Assembly (NCBI GenBank): GCA_028023455.1
Contig: JAQFVV010006255.1
Coordinates: 3,038,001-3,102,000, forward strand
Source: Epiperipatus broadwayi
Taxonomy: Eukaryota > Onychophora > Udeonychophora > Euonychophora > Peripatidae
DNA: 64,000 nucleotides
Direction: 5' to 3'
The notes beneath the pieces were generated by a model that was not told where the DNA came from, did not search any database, and saw only the letters and a list, made by a program, of their open reading frames with translations. Shown in pieces: positions 11,873 through 22,579 of this stretch (within the stretch, counting starts at the first letter, position 1; every line of letters begins with the position of its first letter). The position numbers and the translations under genes are program-made.

Positions 11873-12125
11873 GAAACTAGATCTAAACACAAACTCTGAG
11901 CGTTTATGAAACAGTTTCTATTCAGCTTGCAAGCGTGAATCTTTTAGACACGTAATGTCTTCAAACTCAGCATAGCAAGCCAGATAGCTATAGGGGTCTG
12001 ATATCAGTTCAGCATCACCACATAGTAGAAGCCTCTGCAATATATATCATTGCTAGAAAGACCTCAAAGGTACATTTATGAAAAACGAAAAACAAGTTAA
12101 AAACTTGCTAATGCTTGTATTTATG

Positions 12126-12169
12126 TCAACAGATGGTAGACGGTGTTTTTGGTAGAATGCCATCTGTTG
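12126..12169. repeat. Centre of the family A palindrome
   Basis: CAACAGATGG (12126-12135) faces CCATCTGTTG (12160-12169) around a ~24-base centre. This is the turning point between the direct and inverted units and the inferred template-switch or snap-back junction. Confidence 0.8.
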
Positions 12170-12421
12170 ACAAATACAAGCATTAGCAAGTTTTTAACTT
12201 GTTTTTTGTTTTTCATAAATGTACCTTTGAGGTCTTACTAGCAATGATATATATTGCAGAGGCTTCTGCTATGTGGTGATGCTGAACTGATATCAGACCC
12301 ATATAGCTATCTGGCTTGCTATGCTGAGTTTGAAGACATTATGTGTCTAAAAGATTCACACTTGCAAGCTGAATAAAAATTGTTTCATAAACACTCAGAG
12401 TTTGTGTTTAGATCTAGTTTC

Positions 12422-12482
12422 TTATTCCTGTCTTTCACTGATGATAGCAAATAGCTTGAAATCATGATCTGAAAGTGGAATT
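12422..12482 (+). ncRNA. Hammerhead ribozyme, family A inverted unit
   Basis: Complete type I core. Stem I inner helix CTTTCA (12432-12437) pairs with TGAAAG (12470-12475). CTGATGA is at 12438-12444, stem II at 12445-12457, GAAA at 12458-12461, a 2-bp stem III at 12462-12467, and U16.1-H17 as TC at 12468-12469. Predicted cleavage is after 12469. Outer stem I ATTCC (12424-12428) pairs with GGAAT (12477-12481). A very short stem III is typical of retroelement hammerheads, which often work better as dimers. Confidence 0.88.
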
Positions 12483-12796
12483 AAAGTTAGAGATAGTGAA
12501 TGCTTGCTCTGACGTTTATGTAAACATATGCTTGATGGTGTTTTTGGTAGAATGCCATCTGTTGACATAAATACAAGTGTTAGCAAGTTTTTAACTTGTT
12601 TTTTGTTTTTCATATATATAAAATTATAAGGACATAATATCTATTAAATAGAGAAATACTTAAACTTTTGAGATTACTATGAAACTATTACTACTAATTG
12701 ACAATTCCTGGGGTAAAGCAAGTTTTTTTTCATAAAAGATCTTTTGTTGGGGATCTTTAAAGCAGAAAAAAACTTTTTGAATTACAGTACCATATA

Positions 12797-12882
12797 TTAA
12801 ATTTAGGGGGTTTGAACTCAGACTTTCAAGTCTCTTCACTATCTCATACTACTGATACATATGGGCATATAGTCTAAGTTTG
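12797..12882 (-). mobile_element. Family D-related tRNA-like fragment
   Basis: On the minus strand a stretch ending GAAAGTCTGAGTTCAAACCC carries a B-box-like GAGTTCAAACCC. It is related to the ends of family D copies at 5404, 49050 and 54575. No ribozyme core is attached. Confidence 0.5.
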
Positions 12883-13265
12883 AATAATAAATGGTTACTA
12901 GATAGAATAGTTACATAATAACATTACTTCCAGTTATGAAATTCTTTCTGATTGTTAAATATAAAAGCCAGAAAATATTCTGGGAAAGGGTTTAAATTGC
13001 ACTATCATATAGAAAAACACTGATCAATCAATTTAGAAAAGGTACTGCTAAAATAATGGAAAAAAACTGCTTTAAAGCACTTTTTTTTAAATAAAACAGT
13101 CTATATTTTATATTTTTCCAATGGTCATCAGATTAGAAAGATCTAAATTTAATTCATTTTATAAGTGAATTTATGCTTGAAGTTTAAAAAGTATGAGTTT
13201 ATTACAATTAGTAATTTAATAAAGATTTAAAATGAAAAAAATTACTTTGAAAGAAAGTTAAATTT

Positions 13266-13870
13266 ATATGAGGGAGTGCCTAAAAGTAGCTGGGATTTTA
13301 TAATAAAAAAATGTTTATTTATTTTTAAATGTTATAAATTTAATCACTTTCAAATTACTGTCCATTTGATATAATACACCAAACTAAACATGTTTTTTGT
13401 TTTTCAAAGTAGTTTGGAAGCACTTGCAAAGTGATGCCTTTTAACATCTGCAGTGTTTTTTTCACTAGTTCTAAGTCCACGCACAAAAAAATTGAGACTT
13501 TTTTCATTTGAGATATTAAAAAGAATTGCATGAAATAAGATTGAATGAATATGGCTGATAGATAAGGTGGGTTGTGCTGAATTTAATTAAAAAGTGTTTC
13601 ATACTCAAGGCTTTGAGAGATGACCCTTCATTGGAGTGAAGCTTAAACTTTTCTCTTTGCTACAAAATAGGATATTTATGTTTTAGCATACCACATTTCA
13701 GAACTTGCATATAAAGTGCCCGATTATTATAAACTAAATCTGAGAGAAAAATGCCATTTACATATTTTAAAAATCAGCATTGTTTTGACTTTGAATTTCA
13801 CTCACCACACTTTTTAGATTTGTAGTAAATTTATCATTTCAATTAAACCACTTGTAAACTTGTGTTTTTT
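13266..13870 (-). pseudogene. mariner-like transposase C-terminal relic
   Basis: The minus strand, read with frameshifts, gives a decayed mariner C-terminus: a VKTMLIF-like segment near 13800, LYMQVLKCGM near 13720, ALSMKHFL near 13600, then YQPYSFNLISCNSF in the place of the YSPDLAPCDF block near 13550. At this catalytic site the last Asp reads as Asn. A block like the family's C-terminal region that precedes YFEGD follows. The + strand text starting near 13274 (AGTGCCTAAAAGTAGCTGG) resembles a mariner terminal region. The N-terminal half and both terminal inverted repeats cannot be delimited. Inactive. Confidence 0.6.
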
Positions 13871-15049
13871 AAGGACTGTTTCAAGCATTACAACTAGTTT
13901 CTCTGTTGTTTTCTGTAAAAGAAAACAGAATTTTACATTGCTCAAACTGTTCAGTCATTATAAAAATCATCAAATATGCAAAACACACTTTACAAAAAAA
14001 TGTTCTAGATGGCACTATAATTTCACATGGTGAGGTCATTTGGCAGATTGATGCAGAAATGTTTCTGCAAAAAGTATGTAATAGCAGAAGCATATATTAC
14101 AATAGGTATGCAAACCTGACAATGATTCTGATTATTTTTGGATATCCCTCATATGCTATTTTAACTGTACTAATTTATTCAGATTCTATAGGAGTTGCAA
14201 AAAAATTTGTTAATATTAAGGTTTTCAGTTTTATTTTTAGTTCTGACCATAAGTTTGCTACACAGATTGATGATTCAGACACTTTTAGCTTAATGTCATT
14301 CTCTTATGGCTATTTTTAGTATTCATTTTCTAGTTTTGCAAACATTTAAATTTTAATTCTTAAAAATATATTGATGTATTAATTAAAAAAAATTGAAGAT
14401 ATAAATATTATATCTAATACAAACAAACCAACAGTTCCACTAATTAGTAGTTTCTTTGTTATCATATCAGAAAGCATTTGCAAGATTTTTTAAAAATGCA
14501 CATTGTTTCCGTTGTTTAAATTTAGAAATGGAAATATATATTTTTTATAATTTATTTATATATTTATGAATATTTTTGCAAAATATTTGCTGAAATATTT
14601 ATTTTTTTACAAGAATATTTATGAATGCATTCAAACTTTATTAAAAAATATTTATTTTTAAAGAAAATAAATCAAATGAAACAGAGTAATGATTGTGATA
14701 ACGAGAAAAGAAATGTCTCCATAATTACCATTCAGTTATTTTTTTATCACTCTTTAATAATTAAAAGAATTTTAAATTTTAAAACAAAATTTCATTGCTT
14801 TGTAATGTTAACAATAATTTGTTCAGATTTTAGAAATGGAAGCTAATTCTTTGCATTCAAAAATACTTTTTTCAGTAATCATGGAAACCACGCAATAAAA
14901 AAAATAATGATTATTCTGATTATGTATTTCACATTTATTACCTTTTTTCCATATTTGCAGAGTTGAAATATTATTTTTAAAAATGATTTTTATTTGTAAA
15001 CTCATATTTCTAAAAAATAATTTGAAATTTGTGAGCTATATAATATCGA
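13871..15049. other. AT-rich stretch, possibly further transposon relic
   Basis: A 137-codon open frame at 13906-14319 (+) lies partly opposite the mariner relic. I cannot link its protein to a family and treat it as chance. Nothing else is recognised. Confidence 0.4.
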
Positions 15050-15430
15050 AATAACCACTATGGTTGAGGTGGGGGTGATATGTACTTAAAAAGTGCATTA
15101 TTTTTTTAAAAAACTTCATACAAATATTGAAGTGCCTTTATTTTGTTCTTAATTATTTATTTACTAATATGTGGTTACCCTGTTTCTGTTTCTGTATAAG
15201 TTTCCCATCACTTAAGTATTAAATATCAATACAAATAACCACTATGGGGGTTGGGTGAAAAATTGCAAAAGGTTAATAGATATATATTTAAAAAATGCAT
15301 TATTTTTTAAAAAACTTCACACATATATTGAAGAGTCTTCATTTTATTTTTAATTTTTTATTTACTAATATGTGGTCACCCTGATTCTATTTTTGTATAA
15401 CTTTCCTATCACTTAAGTGTTGCATATCAA
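15050..15430. repeat. Tandem duplication, two units of ~184 bp
   Basis: AATAACCACTATGG begins at 15050 and again at 15234. Both units continue with matching blocks, including GTGCATTATTTTTT or TGCATTATTTTTT, a TATTGAAG segment, ACTAATATGTGGT and ATCACTTAAGT. The second unit has a short insertion. Not related to the ribozyme families. Confidence 0.8.
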
Positions 15431-15915
15431 TAATATGAGAATCATTTTAATATTATATAAAAAAATTTGAACCTAATGATTATTTTATATAATAACTATT
15501 TTTTTAATTTCTTATTCATTTATACAAGTTAAATACAAGTCAAATTCTATTTGCACAATTGTCATTCTTCTCCTAGTAAGCCTCAATTGTGCTTTACGTA
15601 AAAAAAAAATCATAAACAATTTACATATAATACAAAATATGCTAATGATAATTACAAATTATATTTCAATAATATATTAATTATGCATAATAAAAATATT
15701 GATTGCATTGTATTCTATAGTTATATATATACTTTGCTATATACTGAGTTCCTCCCTCCCTTTTGTTTCTTTAATATATTTTTTAATTTATTTTGCTATA
15801 ATATTAATTTTTGTTTTTACAGTTTTAAGAAATTTTTTTTCCTGTAGTCAAAGCATATTGGATAAATTATTTTGGTTTTGCCAAATTTATGTTTTAAAAT
15901 CACTCTTTTTTTTCA
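15431..15915. other. AT-rich stretch without recognisable gene
   Basis: The open frame at 15699-16004 (+) is hydrophobic only because of AT-rich composition, and it runs into a SINE remnant. No gene supported. Confidence 0.5.
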
Positions 15916-15916
15916 T

Positions 15917-15965
15917 GTGTCAAAGCATCGACCGGGAAGCGACCACAAACCCGGGAATTTATAAA
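15917..15965 (-). mobile_element. tRNA-derived SINE remnant
   Basis: This matches the 3' part of the SINE at 60358-60472: the shared phrase around GTCAAAGCATC, then CCGGGAAGCGA, corresponding to the T-arm and B box. Only the tRNA 3' part and the short tail survive. Confidence 0.55.
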
Positions 15966-16107
15966 CTTCTAATGAAAGCTCATATAATTGGCATAATTAG
16001 CTGATATTAAATCTGCATACATATTCAGACATTAGCTTATTGAAATTTCTTAACCCTACAATTTTAAAGAAATGAAAATAAGATTTAAACCTAAAAGTTA
16101 CATTTAC

Positions 16108-16383
16108 TTTCAGAAGTATAATAACTATATCTTCCTTATTGCATTGCCAAATCCATATAATATAATATTAAATCATCTATGCTCTTTATTACTGTTTTAT
16201 AATGCTTTAATTACAACCCTCGATGACAGTTTCGATTGCCCCAGCAATCTTCTTCAGAACATTCACTTCTATCTCCAAAGTTCTGAAGAAGATTGCTGGG
16301 GCAATTGAAACTGTCATCGAGGGTTGTAATTAAAGCGTTGTAAAACAGTAATAAAGAGCATAGATGATTTAATATTATATTAT
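16108..16383. repeat. Near-perfect hairpin insertion with 13-bp direct flanks
   Basis: 16156-16260 and 16280-16384 are 105-base complementary arms around a 19-base loop. I see three mismatches. In a + strand transcript all three are G-U wobbles, so the RNA would be fully paired. AAGTTACATTTAC occurs exactly at 16095-16107 and 16384-16396, consistent with a 13-bp target-site duplication that also encloses 48 unmatched bases on the left. There is no coding content. Arms this similar imply a recent or gene-converted origin. A foldback MITE is the alternative reading. Confidence 0.8.
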
Positions 16384-16396
16384 AAGTTACATTTAC

Positions 16397-17174
16397 ATTG
16401 GATAATTATTGAGTGAATATAAACTCTACTTGCGATTTAGAAATAAATTTTACTAGTGATCTAGTAAAGATTAAAAATAATGCTTTTTATTTTTTCTTAT
16501 TCACTTACAATTAAAATAATTTGTAAATTTAAAGATATCATTTCTCTATTTTCAATTTATTATAACTACGTAGTCCATTCTATGCTTTTGTTAATTATTT
16601 TATTGATGTCTAAATGTACATAATGTCATAGAGTATGGAATGTTATATAAATACAATATACTACTTTTTATTATAAGGTTCATCATATCAAATATTGCTC
16701 ATCTCTTTTTTTCTAAATCATCAGTCTTTTTTTTTTAATTGTTTCTATATTTGAAGCAAAGTTTTTATTTTATTTGATAACCAATACGTTAGCCATTTTT
16801 TATAACCATTAAAACTTTTATACATTTAAAAAATATATACCTTTTAGAATTTCATCCTATATGTTTTATAATACATAGTGCTTTTAAACTTTTAATTTTA
16901 AGGTTATAGTTTTAATATCTGTTGGTATGTATATTTTTTTAAATGTATAATATTTTTATTCAATGCATTTTAATTACTATAGTTTTAGATAGTTAAGAAT
17001 GACCATAAAAATGATTAAAACATTGAATAGCAAATTAAATGAAAAAATTGATTCATAGAGAAAGATTTAAAAGAATAGATGATAGTAATACAGGAGAGTG
17101 TATATATAATAAATTAATTATTTTTGTTGATTTCTTAATAAATGTAATTTTTAAATTAAATTGTATCAGAGATT
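16397..17174. other. AT-rich stretch without recognisable gene
   Basis: Nothing recognised apart from short open frames typical of AT-rich DNA. Confidence 0.5.
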
Positions 17175-17186
17175 TGTATAGTATAT
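17175..17186. repeat. Target-site duplication of the RTE LINE (3' side)
   Basis: TGTATAGTATAT is repeated exactly at 19400-19411 on the other side of the LINE. Confidence 0.8.
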
Positions 17187-17191
17187 CATCA

Positions 17192-18037
17192 TCAACCATG
17201 ATCAATCCACTGCAGGATGAAGGTCTCTTCAAGTTCAATCCATCTTTTCCTATCTTTAGCTTCTCTTCTCCACATCACCCCTACACACTTTCTTATTTCA
17301 TTCATCCATCTCACATGTGGTCTCTTTCTGGGTCTTTTACAATCTCTTGGAATCCAGTTTAAAATTTCAATTGTCCATCTATTATCATCTCTTCTAGCAA
17401 TATGTCCAGCCCAACTCCATTTCAGTCTTTTAATTTTTTCAATGAGGTCAGTAACATCTGTTTGTTCTCTTACCCATACATTGCATTTTCCATCTCTTCT
17501 TGTTACTCCCAACATGCATCTCTCCATACTTCTTTGAGTTGTCTGAAGTCTCTGCATTGCTCTTCTATTAAGTGTCCAAGTCTCAGATCCATAAGTAAGA
17601 ACTAGAAAAACACATTTATCAAAAACCTTCCTTTTCAAATACATAGGCATATTTCCTTTTAGTATCAAGTTATTTCTACCAAAAGCATTCCAACCAAGTT
17701 TAATTCTATGATTAATTTCATTCATTATGTTTCCATCTGTATTAATAATCTGATCAAGGTATTTGTAACTGTTAACTTCCTCTAACTCATCATAATCAAT
17801 CTTTATTTTTATATTTTGAGAAAATCTCTTAAACATTACTTTAGTCTTTTTAACATTTACCTTTAGTCCTACTTTCCTACTTTCATCTGATAACTCCTGC
17901 AACATTTCCTGTAATTCTAAAGCATTATTTGAAAAAACAACTACATCATCTGCAAAATCTAAATGATTTAAATAATCTCCATTTACTTTCACTCCTTTAA
18001 CTTTCCATTTTAATCCACAAAATACTTCTTGCACCAT
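17192..18037 (-). pseudogene. RTE reverse transcriptase, catalytic and C-terminal part
   Basis: A 281-codon open frame. Near its N-terminus is LDFADDVVVF, the RT catalytic box with two Asp (residues ~26-35). A KVNVKKTKVM block and SYKYLDQII follow. The C-terminal part has LTYGSETWTLNRRA, the SWAGHIARRDD segment and WIPRDCKRPRKRP, a set typical of RTE-clade proteins related to C. elegans RTE-1. The frame opens inside the RT, since its start Met is an internal residue. The true ORF continued upstream but is frameshifted near 18040-18070. No zinc finger follows. Confidence 0.88.
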
Positions 18038-18070
18038 TGCTGTAAAAAGTTTTGGATATATGGAGTCACC

Positions 18071-18532
18071 CTATCTTACACCCTTTTCAATGTTGATTTT
18101 CCTACTATCATTATGTAATCTAATTGTTGCTGTTGCATTTTTATAAATATTCTTTAAAATATGACAATATCCTGGATCTACACCTTGATGATCCAATGCT
18201 TTAATTACTGAAGAAATGTTTATAGAATCAAATGCCTTTTCATAATCTACAAATCCTAAGCATAATGGCAACTCATATTCATTTGTCCTTTCTATAACTT
18301 CTCTCAATACCTGGATATGATCTACTATACTAAAACCACTTTTAAATCCAGCTTGTTCTCTTGGTTGGTGGAAATCCAGAGTTTTCTGTAGACGAATTGT
18401 AATTATCTTAGTAAAAATTTTGTATAAAACTGATAAAAGATGGATAGGTCTGTAATTTCTAATATCTTCTTTATCACCTTTTTTAAATATTAATACTGAA
18501 TTTTTTCCAATCATCTGGTACATCTTTATCAT
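18071..18532 (-). pseudogene. RTE reverse transcriptase, finger/palm part
   Basis: A 153-codon frame containing NYRPIHLLSVLYKIFTKII, the QAGFKSGFSIVDHIQ box and VDYEKAFDS, which carries the first catalytic Asp of the RT palm. It joins the downstream frame after a shift at about 18040-18070, where the G-V-RQG motif breaks. Confidence 0.85.
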
Positions 18533-18556
18533 TTAGAAATTTGGTATATAACTTTG

Positions 18557-18766
18557 CTAAAAAATTTCTAGTTCTTCCTCTGCTTCTTTCAATATATCAA
18601 TTATAATTCCATCATTACCTGGAACCTTCCCTTTTTTCATAAATTTAATTGCATGTCTCACTTCCTCATTCAAAATTCTGGGCAATTCAGAAGATATAAT
18701 AGGTATAGGAGGCATTTGTTCTTTATTACTATATAATTCTTGATAAAAGTCTTCTACATATTTCAC
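18557..18766 (-). pseudogene. RTE ORF, RT N-terminal motif
   Basis: A short frame with FYQELYSNKE and MKKGKVPGNDGI, the conserved block just upstream of the RT fingers (AxGxDGI-type). It is separated from the next frame by a small deletion. Confidence 0.8.
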
Positions 18767-19032
18767 GATATCATCTCTCTTTTTAGTAATAATGCCATAT
18801 TTTTTCCTTATTGCAAATATAAATTTCCTACCAATACCAAAATGTTGTTTTATACTCTTTAGACTTTTATTCTCTTCCTTGCTAGTTCACAATTATACTT
18901 TCTTATATCATTTTCAACTCTTTTCCGCACTATTTTAGAAAATTCGAGATATTTATTCTTATTTAATGCATTATTGTTGTATATCCTCATATTCCTTATT
19001 TTCTTCTAAATTCTCTAGTCTCAGTAGAAATT

Positions 19033-19397
19033 TTATTGGTCAATTGCTGCTTTTTTTCTACCAGCTATCTTTGTTGCAGTTTTTAAAAGTGTATCAGTTA
19101 TTTTCCTGTTAATGTCATTCAAATCTGAATCATGTTCAAAATCTATTAATACTTGAAACTGATTTGTAAGTTCTAATTTAAATTCAGTAGAATGTTTCTG
19201 AAGATTAGGAATATCAACTGTAAATATTGTTTTTCTTAATAATTTTCGTGTCTTTACTTTTGCATTAACATGTATCTTACATCCTACTAATCGATGATAA
19301 CTTCCTGTGTTAAATTTATTAAGAACATTACAATCTTGAAATTCGTATTTTCTGTTAATCAAAATATAATCCAATTCTGCTGTACCTTCATTTGGAT
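19033..19397 (-). pseudogene. RTE endonuclease C-terminal end and linker
   Basis: The frame starts with HPNEGTAELDYILINRK, the end of the apurinic-like endonuclease domain, and has SYHRL where copy 2 has SDHRL. The catalytic SDH Asp is therefore replaced by Tyr. The rest is the linker between endonuclease and RT. Confidence 0.8.
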
Positions 19398-20111
19398 GTT
19401 GTATAGTATATATATATATACGTATGTTTAAAACATTTGAATTATGCGCCTGTATATATATATAAATTAACTAAAGAAAAAAAAAATATATAAAAAATCA
19501 ATAAAATACAAAAAAAAAATTACCTGTGTATACAATTACTCTAATATTTCAACTGACTGATTTTCATCAGAAAGAAAAAATATATAGTAAAATGGCAGTG
19601 TTCAAAAATAACATATTTGATAAAAAATCTTATTGGTTAAAAGATTTACAAAAAAAATTTAACCAACCAATGATAAACAATGACAAATTTATTTCAATGT
19701 ACATTTAAAAAAAACTGCATTATATATTAATCAAACAGTACAAAGGACAGCAAACTTAATTTAAATTAAAAAATGCAATATGTGTTTATATACAAAAAAT
19801 AATCTGTACTCATATTAATATTTGTATAAAAACTGAAATACTTATATATATATATATATTAATTAAATATTATAGTTAGAACAAACTAAAATAAATATAT
19901 ATTAATAATAAGATTAATTGTAAAGAAAAGTCTATATTCATAGCCACATTTTTCTTTACAATTAATATTATTATTAATATTTATTTATTTTAATTTGTTC
20001 TAACTATACTATTTAATTAATATGTATAAGTATTTCAGTTTTTATACAAATATTAATATGAGTACAGATTATTTTTTGTATATATACACGTTTATTTATT
20101 CAGTTATATAT

Positions 20112-22289
20112 TGTAACGAGCACAGACGTTCGTTACATTGTTTTTTTATTTATTTATTAAACATGAAAGTAAATTAAAAAGTTCGCATTTAAAAATTTTC
20201 TTTAAGAATTAAAAATTGAAATTAAATATCATCTTAAACTCTTATATATTAAATCGCACAGATAATGAAAAATTATTAAAATAAAACTTTATTAAAGAAA
20301 AAGTATTTTAAAACTAAATTTTAAAGAGATTTGGAGATAAAATTATATCTTTAAATATATCTTTGATTTGGAAAACAGGTTAATTAATCAGAAATGGAAA
20401 TGATAAATTTAATTAGTCAAATGTAAACCAGCCTTGGGCATTTAAATGTAAAAACATCGGTCAGATAGGGGAACAATAGAAACAAATAGCCAATGAAAGA
20501 AATCCATCGGGAAATCGGACCTCAGCGAAAGGATCATCACATCGATGACATAATGCCAAGTCAATTCTTCGAATACGTATAAAAGGAAAATTTGGAAATT
20601 ATTAATCAGTGAGTTATTATGATTATTATGATGTGACAGATAGATGTTAGTACGGAGGTGTGGGAGAAGAGATTGAAGGACGCATGTTCAATCCCTTCAG
20701 TTGTTATAAAATGGAAAAATGAAACATCGCTTTTCTTATATTCAGAGGACCACAGGATCATCGGGAAATTTAACGCTGGATTTCAAACGGCAAGCAATTG
20801 TAAAAGATGAACATTTCTAAAACTGTAAGAACTTTCTAAGATATAACGAACAATATTAATTTGAAAACACTAAGAACTTTACAATTAATGAACATTAAAT
20901 TAAAAACTTTTCGTATTTAAAATAATTGCATTAGTTTCCTATCTGACTAAAGTAGTTAAAATGTTATTTGATGTATTTTTTGATTTATTTGTGTAAAATC
21001 ATTTCCATTTATTTAATTTTGTTCTTTAAGTTTATTTATGATTTCTGTTTTCCGATAAATTAAAATATATCAATGTTAAACTTAAGTCGGGCATGAATGG
21101 CTGTATAGATTTGTAAAGTTATATTAGGGGAGGGTAATCTTAGGTTATTTGTTTCGTGGTTAAATTGGGTCAATGGATTGGATATATTGGTGTGATTAGT
21201 AGATGTAATATTGATTCGCTACGGGCAGAATTGCTTCATACACCGCACACTTCCGTTTGCCTATGGAAGGAATTATAAGTCGGATACTGCAGTTCCTTTC
21301 TATGGAGTTTTTTGTTTTATTGCTCTTCTTTGCAGATAGATGTAATATTCCTATCTCATGAGAAGCAATTTCTTCTCTTAACTTTTTGTGCTGCCGTATT
21401 TTATTACATTGAATACATCGATATATCAGATGAATTGATGCCGGTTTGACTACGAATTTTAACCTAAGGTTAAATAGGGATAGAATGTTTATTTTCAAAA
21501 GCAAATCTATGTGGTCTATTCATACTTGACCCTAAATAAAAATGCATTAAATTTAAGTTGTTTATAGACTCTTGCATGGATTGGTTATCGGTTAAGTATG
21601 TTTTGGGTTTTCATATTTGATCAAAATATATAGACATTCGATAAATAATGATACCTTACGGTGAGTATCTAAAATGTATTTATTCGGATGTCTTTTAAGT
21701 TATTGGTGACAATGCAAGTATCTTATGGTGAATACTATTGGGTTACATATAAATTTCCCTCCGCAATTGTCAGTAATCAATAATTTTGTATTTTGATCAT
21801 TTATGTTTCTTTTGAAATGTTTTTGACCGTGAAATCTATGTAACCGATCTATATTCAACATTATAAACAAGCTTTCATAAATTTATATGTGCGAACTTAA
21901 TTAAAATGTAAAATTATAATATAATAGTAATTAAATGTAAACACGGAAAGTTAAAAATAATGTTAAATGTTAAAATATAAACTGATACTAAGACAATTTT
22001 AAATCTTATATATATATATATGTGCGTAAATAAATTTTTGTATGTTAATTACTGGCAGTGGCTTATTTTATTCTTTTTTTTATTTATATATACTCTTAGA
22101 TTATCTTATTAAATCTCTGCTATTCCACTGAGCTAGTGATATGGGATAACGACCGGAATCAAAATAAAAAAAAATATTTTTTTTTTTGACTTACGTATCT
22201 GCCTACTTTATAAATTTTTCTAGGTTCAAATGCCTAGATGGCGCCCTGTAGTGCAGTTTACATAAGTATACATTCCCCAGATCGTTACA
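20112..22289 (+). mobile_element. Putative solo LTR, copy 2 (TG...CA, 2178 bp)
   Basis: It starts TGTAACGA, ends TCGTTACA, and is the forward-oriented relative of 3076-5150. Termini are confirmed by the interrupted palindrome. The first 26 bases fold as TGTAACGA with TCGTTACA around a loop that differs between copies. It contains CCAAT (20490-20494) and TATAAAAGG (20578-20586). A probable ATAT duplication flanks it, but the site is TA-rich, so this is weak. No retroviral protein frame is visible and the open frame at 21196-21504 (-) has no recognisable domain. Alternatives: a non-autonomous LTR element of the TRIM/LARD type or a DNA element with short TIRs. Confidence 0.6.
20490..20586 (+). 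promoter_or_regulatory. LTR promoter: CCAAT and TATA boxes
   Basis: CCAAT at 20490-20494 and TATAAAAGG at 20578-20586. The spacing matches that in copy 1 on the other strand. Confidence 0.6.
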
Positions 22290-22579
22290 ATATATATATA
22301 TTGTATTTTTTAATTTAAATTAAGTTTACAGTCCTTTGTGTTGTTTGATTAGTACATAATGCAGTTTTTTTAAAAAAAATATCCATTGAAATAAATTTGT
22401 CAGTGGTTGGTTAAATTTTCTTTGTAAAATCTTTTAACTCGTCCTCTGGTTGAGATATTAAAGTAATTTTATATTTTTTGTATTTTATTATTTTTTTGTA
22501 TATATTTCTTTTAGTTAGTGTATATGTGTATATTTATAAGGATTTATCACTGACTAAAGTGAATAAGACTTTATTGTCA

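Larger units (their letters stand above)
10966..12613. mobile_element. Family A retrozyme-like array: 3 direct + 1 inverted unit
   Basis: The unit junction motif CAACAGATGG recurs at 10969, 11366, 11731 and 12126, giving periods of 397, 365 (a 34-bp internal deletion) and 395 bp. From about 12140 the sequence turns back and runs through more than one unit in reverse, with the same unit-to-unit junction (12164 and 12559, period 395). Each unit contains one complete hammerhead-like core. Units differ by few substitutions, so the array is fairly young. Family A carries no ORF of note. A weak 9-bp direct repeat ATATATAAA flanks it (10957-10965, 12614-12622). Tandem ~400-bp units with one hammerhead each match metazoan retrozymes. 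The inverted unit is atypical. Confidence 0.85.
17187..19399 (-). mobile_element. RTE-like LINE copy 1, 5'-truncated
   Basis: A 2213-bp non-LTR retrotransposon on the minus strand. It is bounded by a 12-bp target-site duplication and ends, on its own strand, in a short TGATGATGA-type tail, which is characteristic of RTE-clade elements (these lack a poly(A) tail). The 5' end cuts into the endonuclease domain, so most of the endonuclease is missing. The encoded RT resembles copy 2 at 34.5-37.4 kb. One large open frame survives at the C-terminal side, and several frameshifts lie upstream. Dead by truncation. Confidence 0.88.
19449..22537. repeat. Large palindrome split by the second LTR
   Basis: The left arm 19449-19929 is complementary to 19951-20111 continued by 22290-22537. 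The centre is 19930-19950. Reading across the LTR-like insertion restores the pairing without a gap, so the palindrome existed before the LTR arrived. Both arms carry TA runs and a segment near 19530-19580 that weakly resembles a decayed hammerhead (see rejected items). No coding content. Confidence 0.75.

Noticed and set aside
13906-14319. 137-codon open frame on the plus strand.
   Set aside because: No recognisable domain, composition follows local AT richness, and it begins opposite a mariner relic. Treated as chance.
15699-16004. Hydrophobic 101-codon open frame suggesting a membrane protein.
   Set aside because: Phe, Leu and Ile richness is expected from T-rich DNA, and the frame runs into a SINE remnant.
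19530-19580. Possible hammerhead in the left arm of the 19-kb palindrome (minus strand CTGATGA, GAAA, TATTAGAG).
   Set aside because: Stem II hardly pairs, stem I is only about four pairs with wobble, and the matching arm near 22430-22460 has lost both CTGATGA and GAAA. Kept only as a question for a consensus.
22236-22250. TGGCGCC as a tRNA-Lys primer binding site.
   Set aside because: It lies inside the LTR-like element, not directly after its end, so the position is wrong for a primer site.
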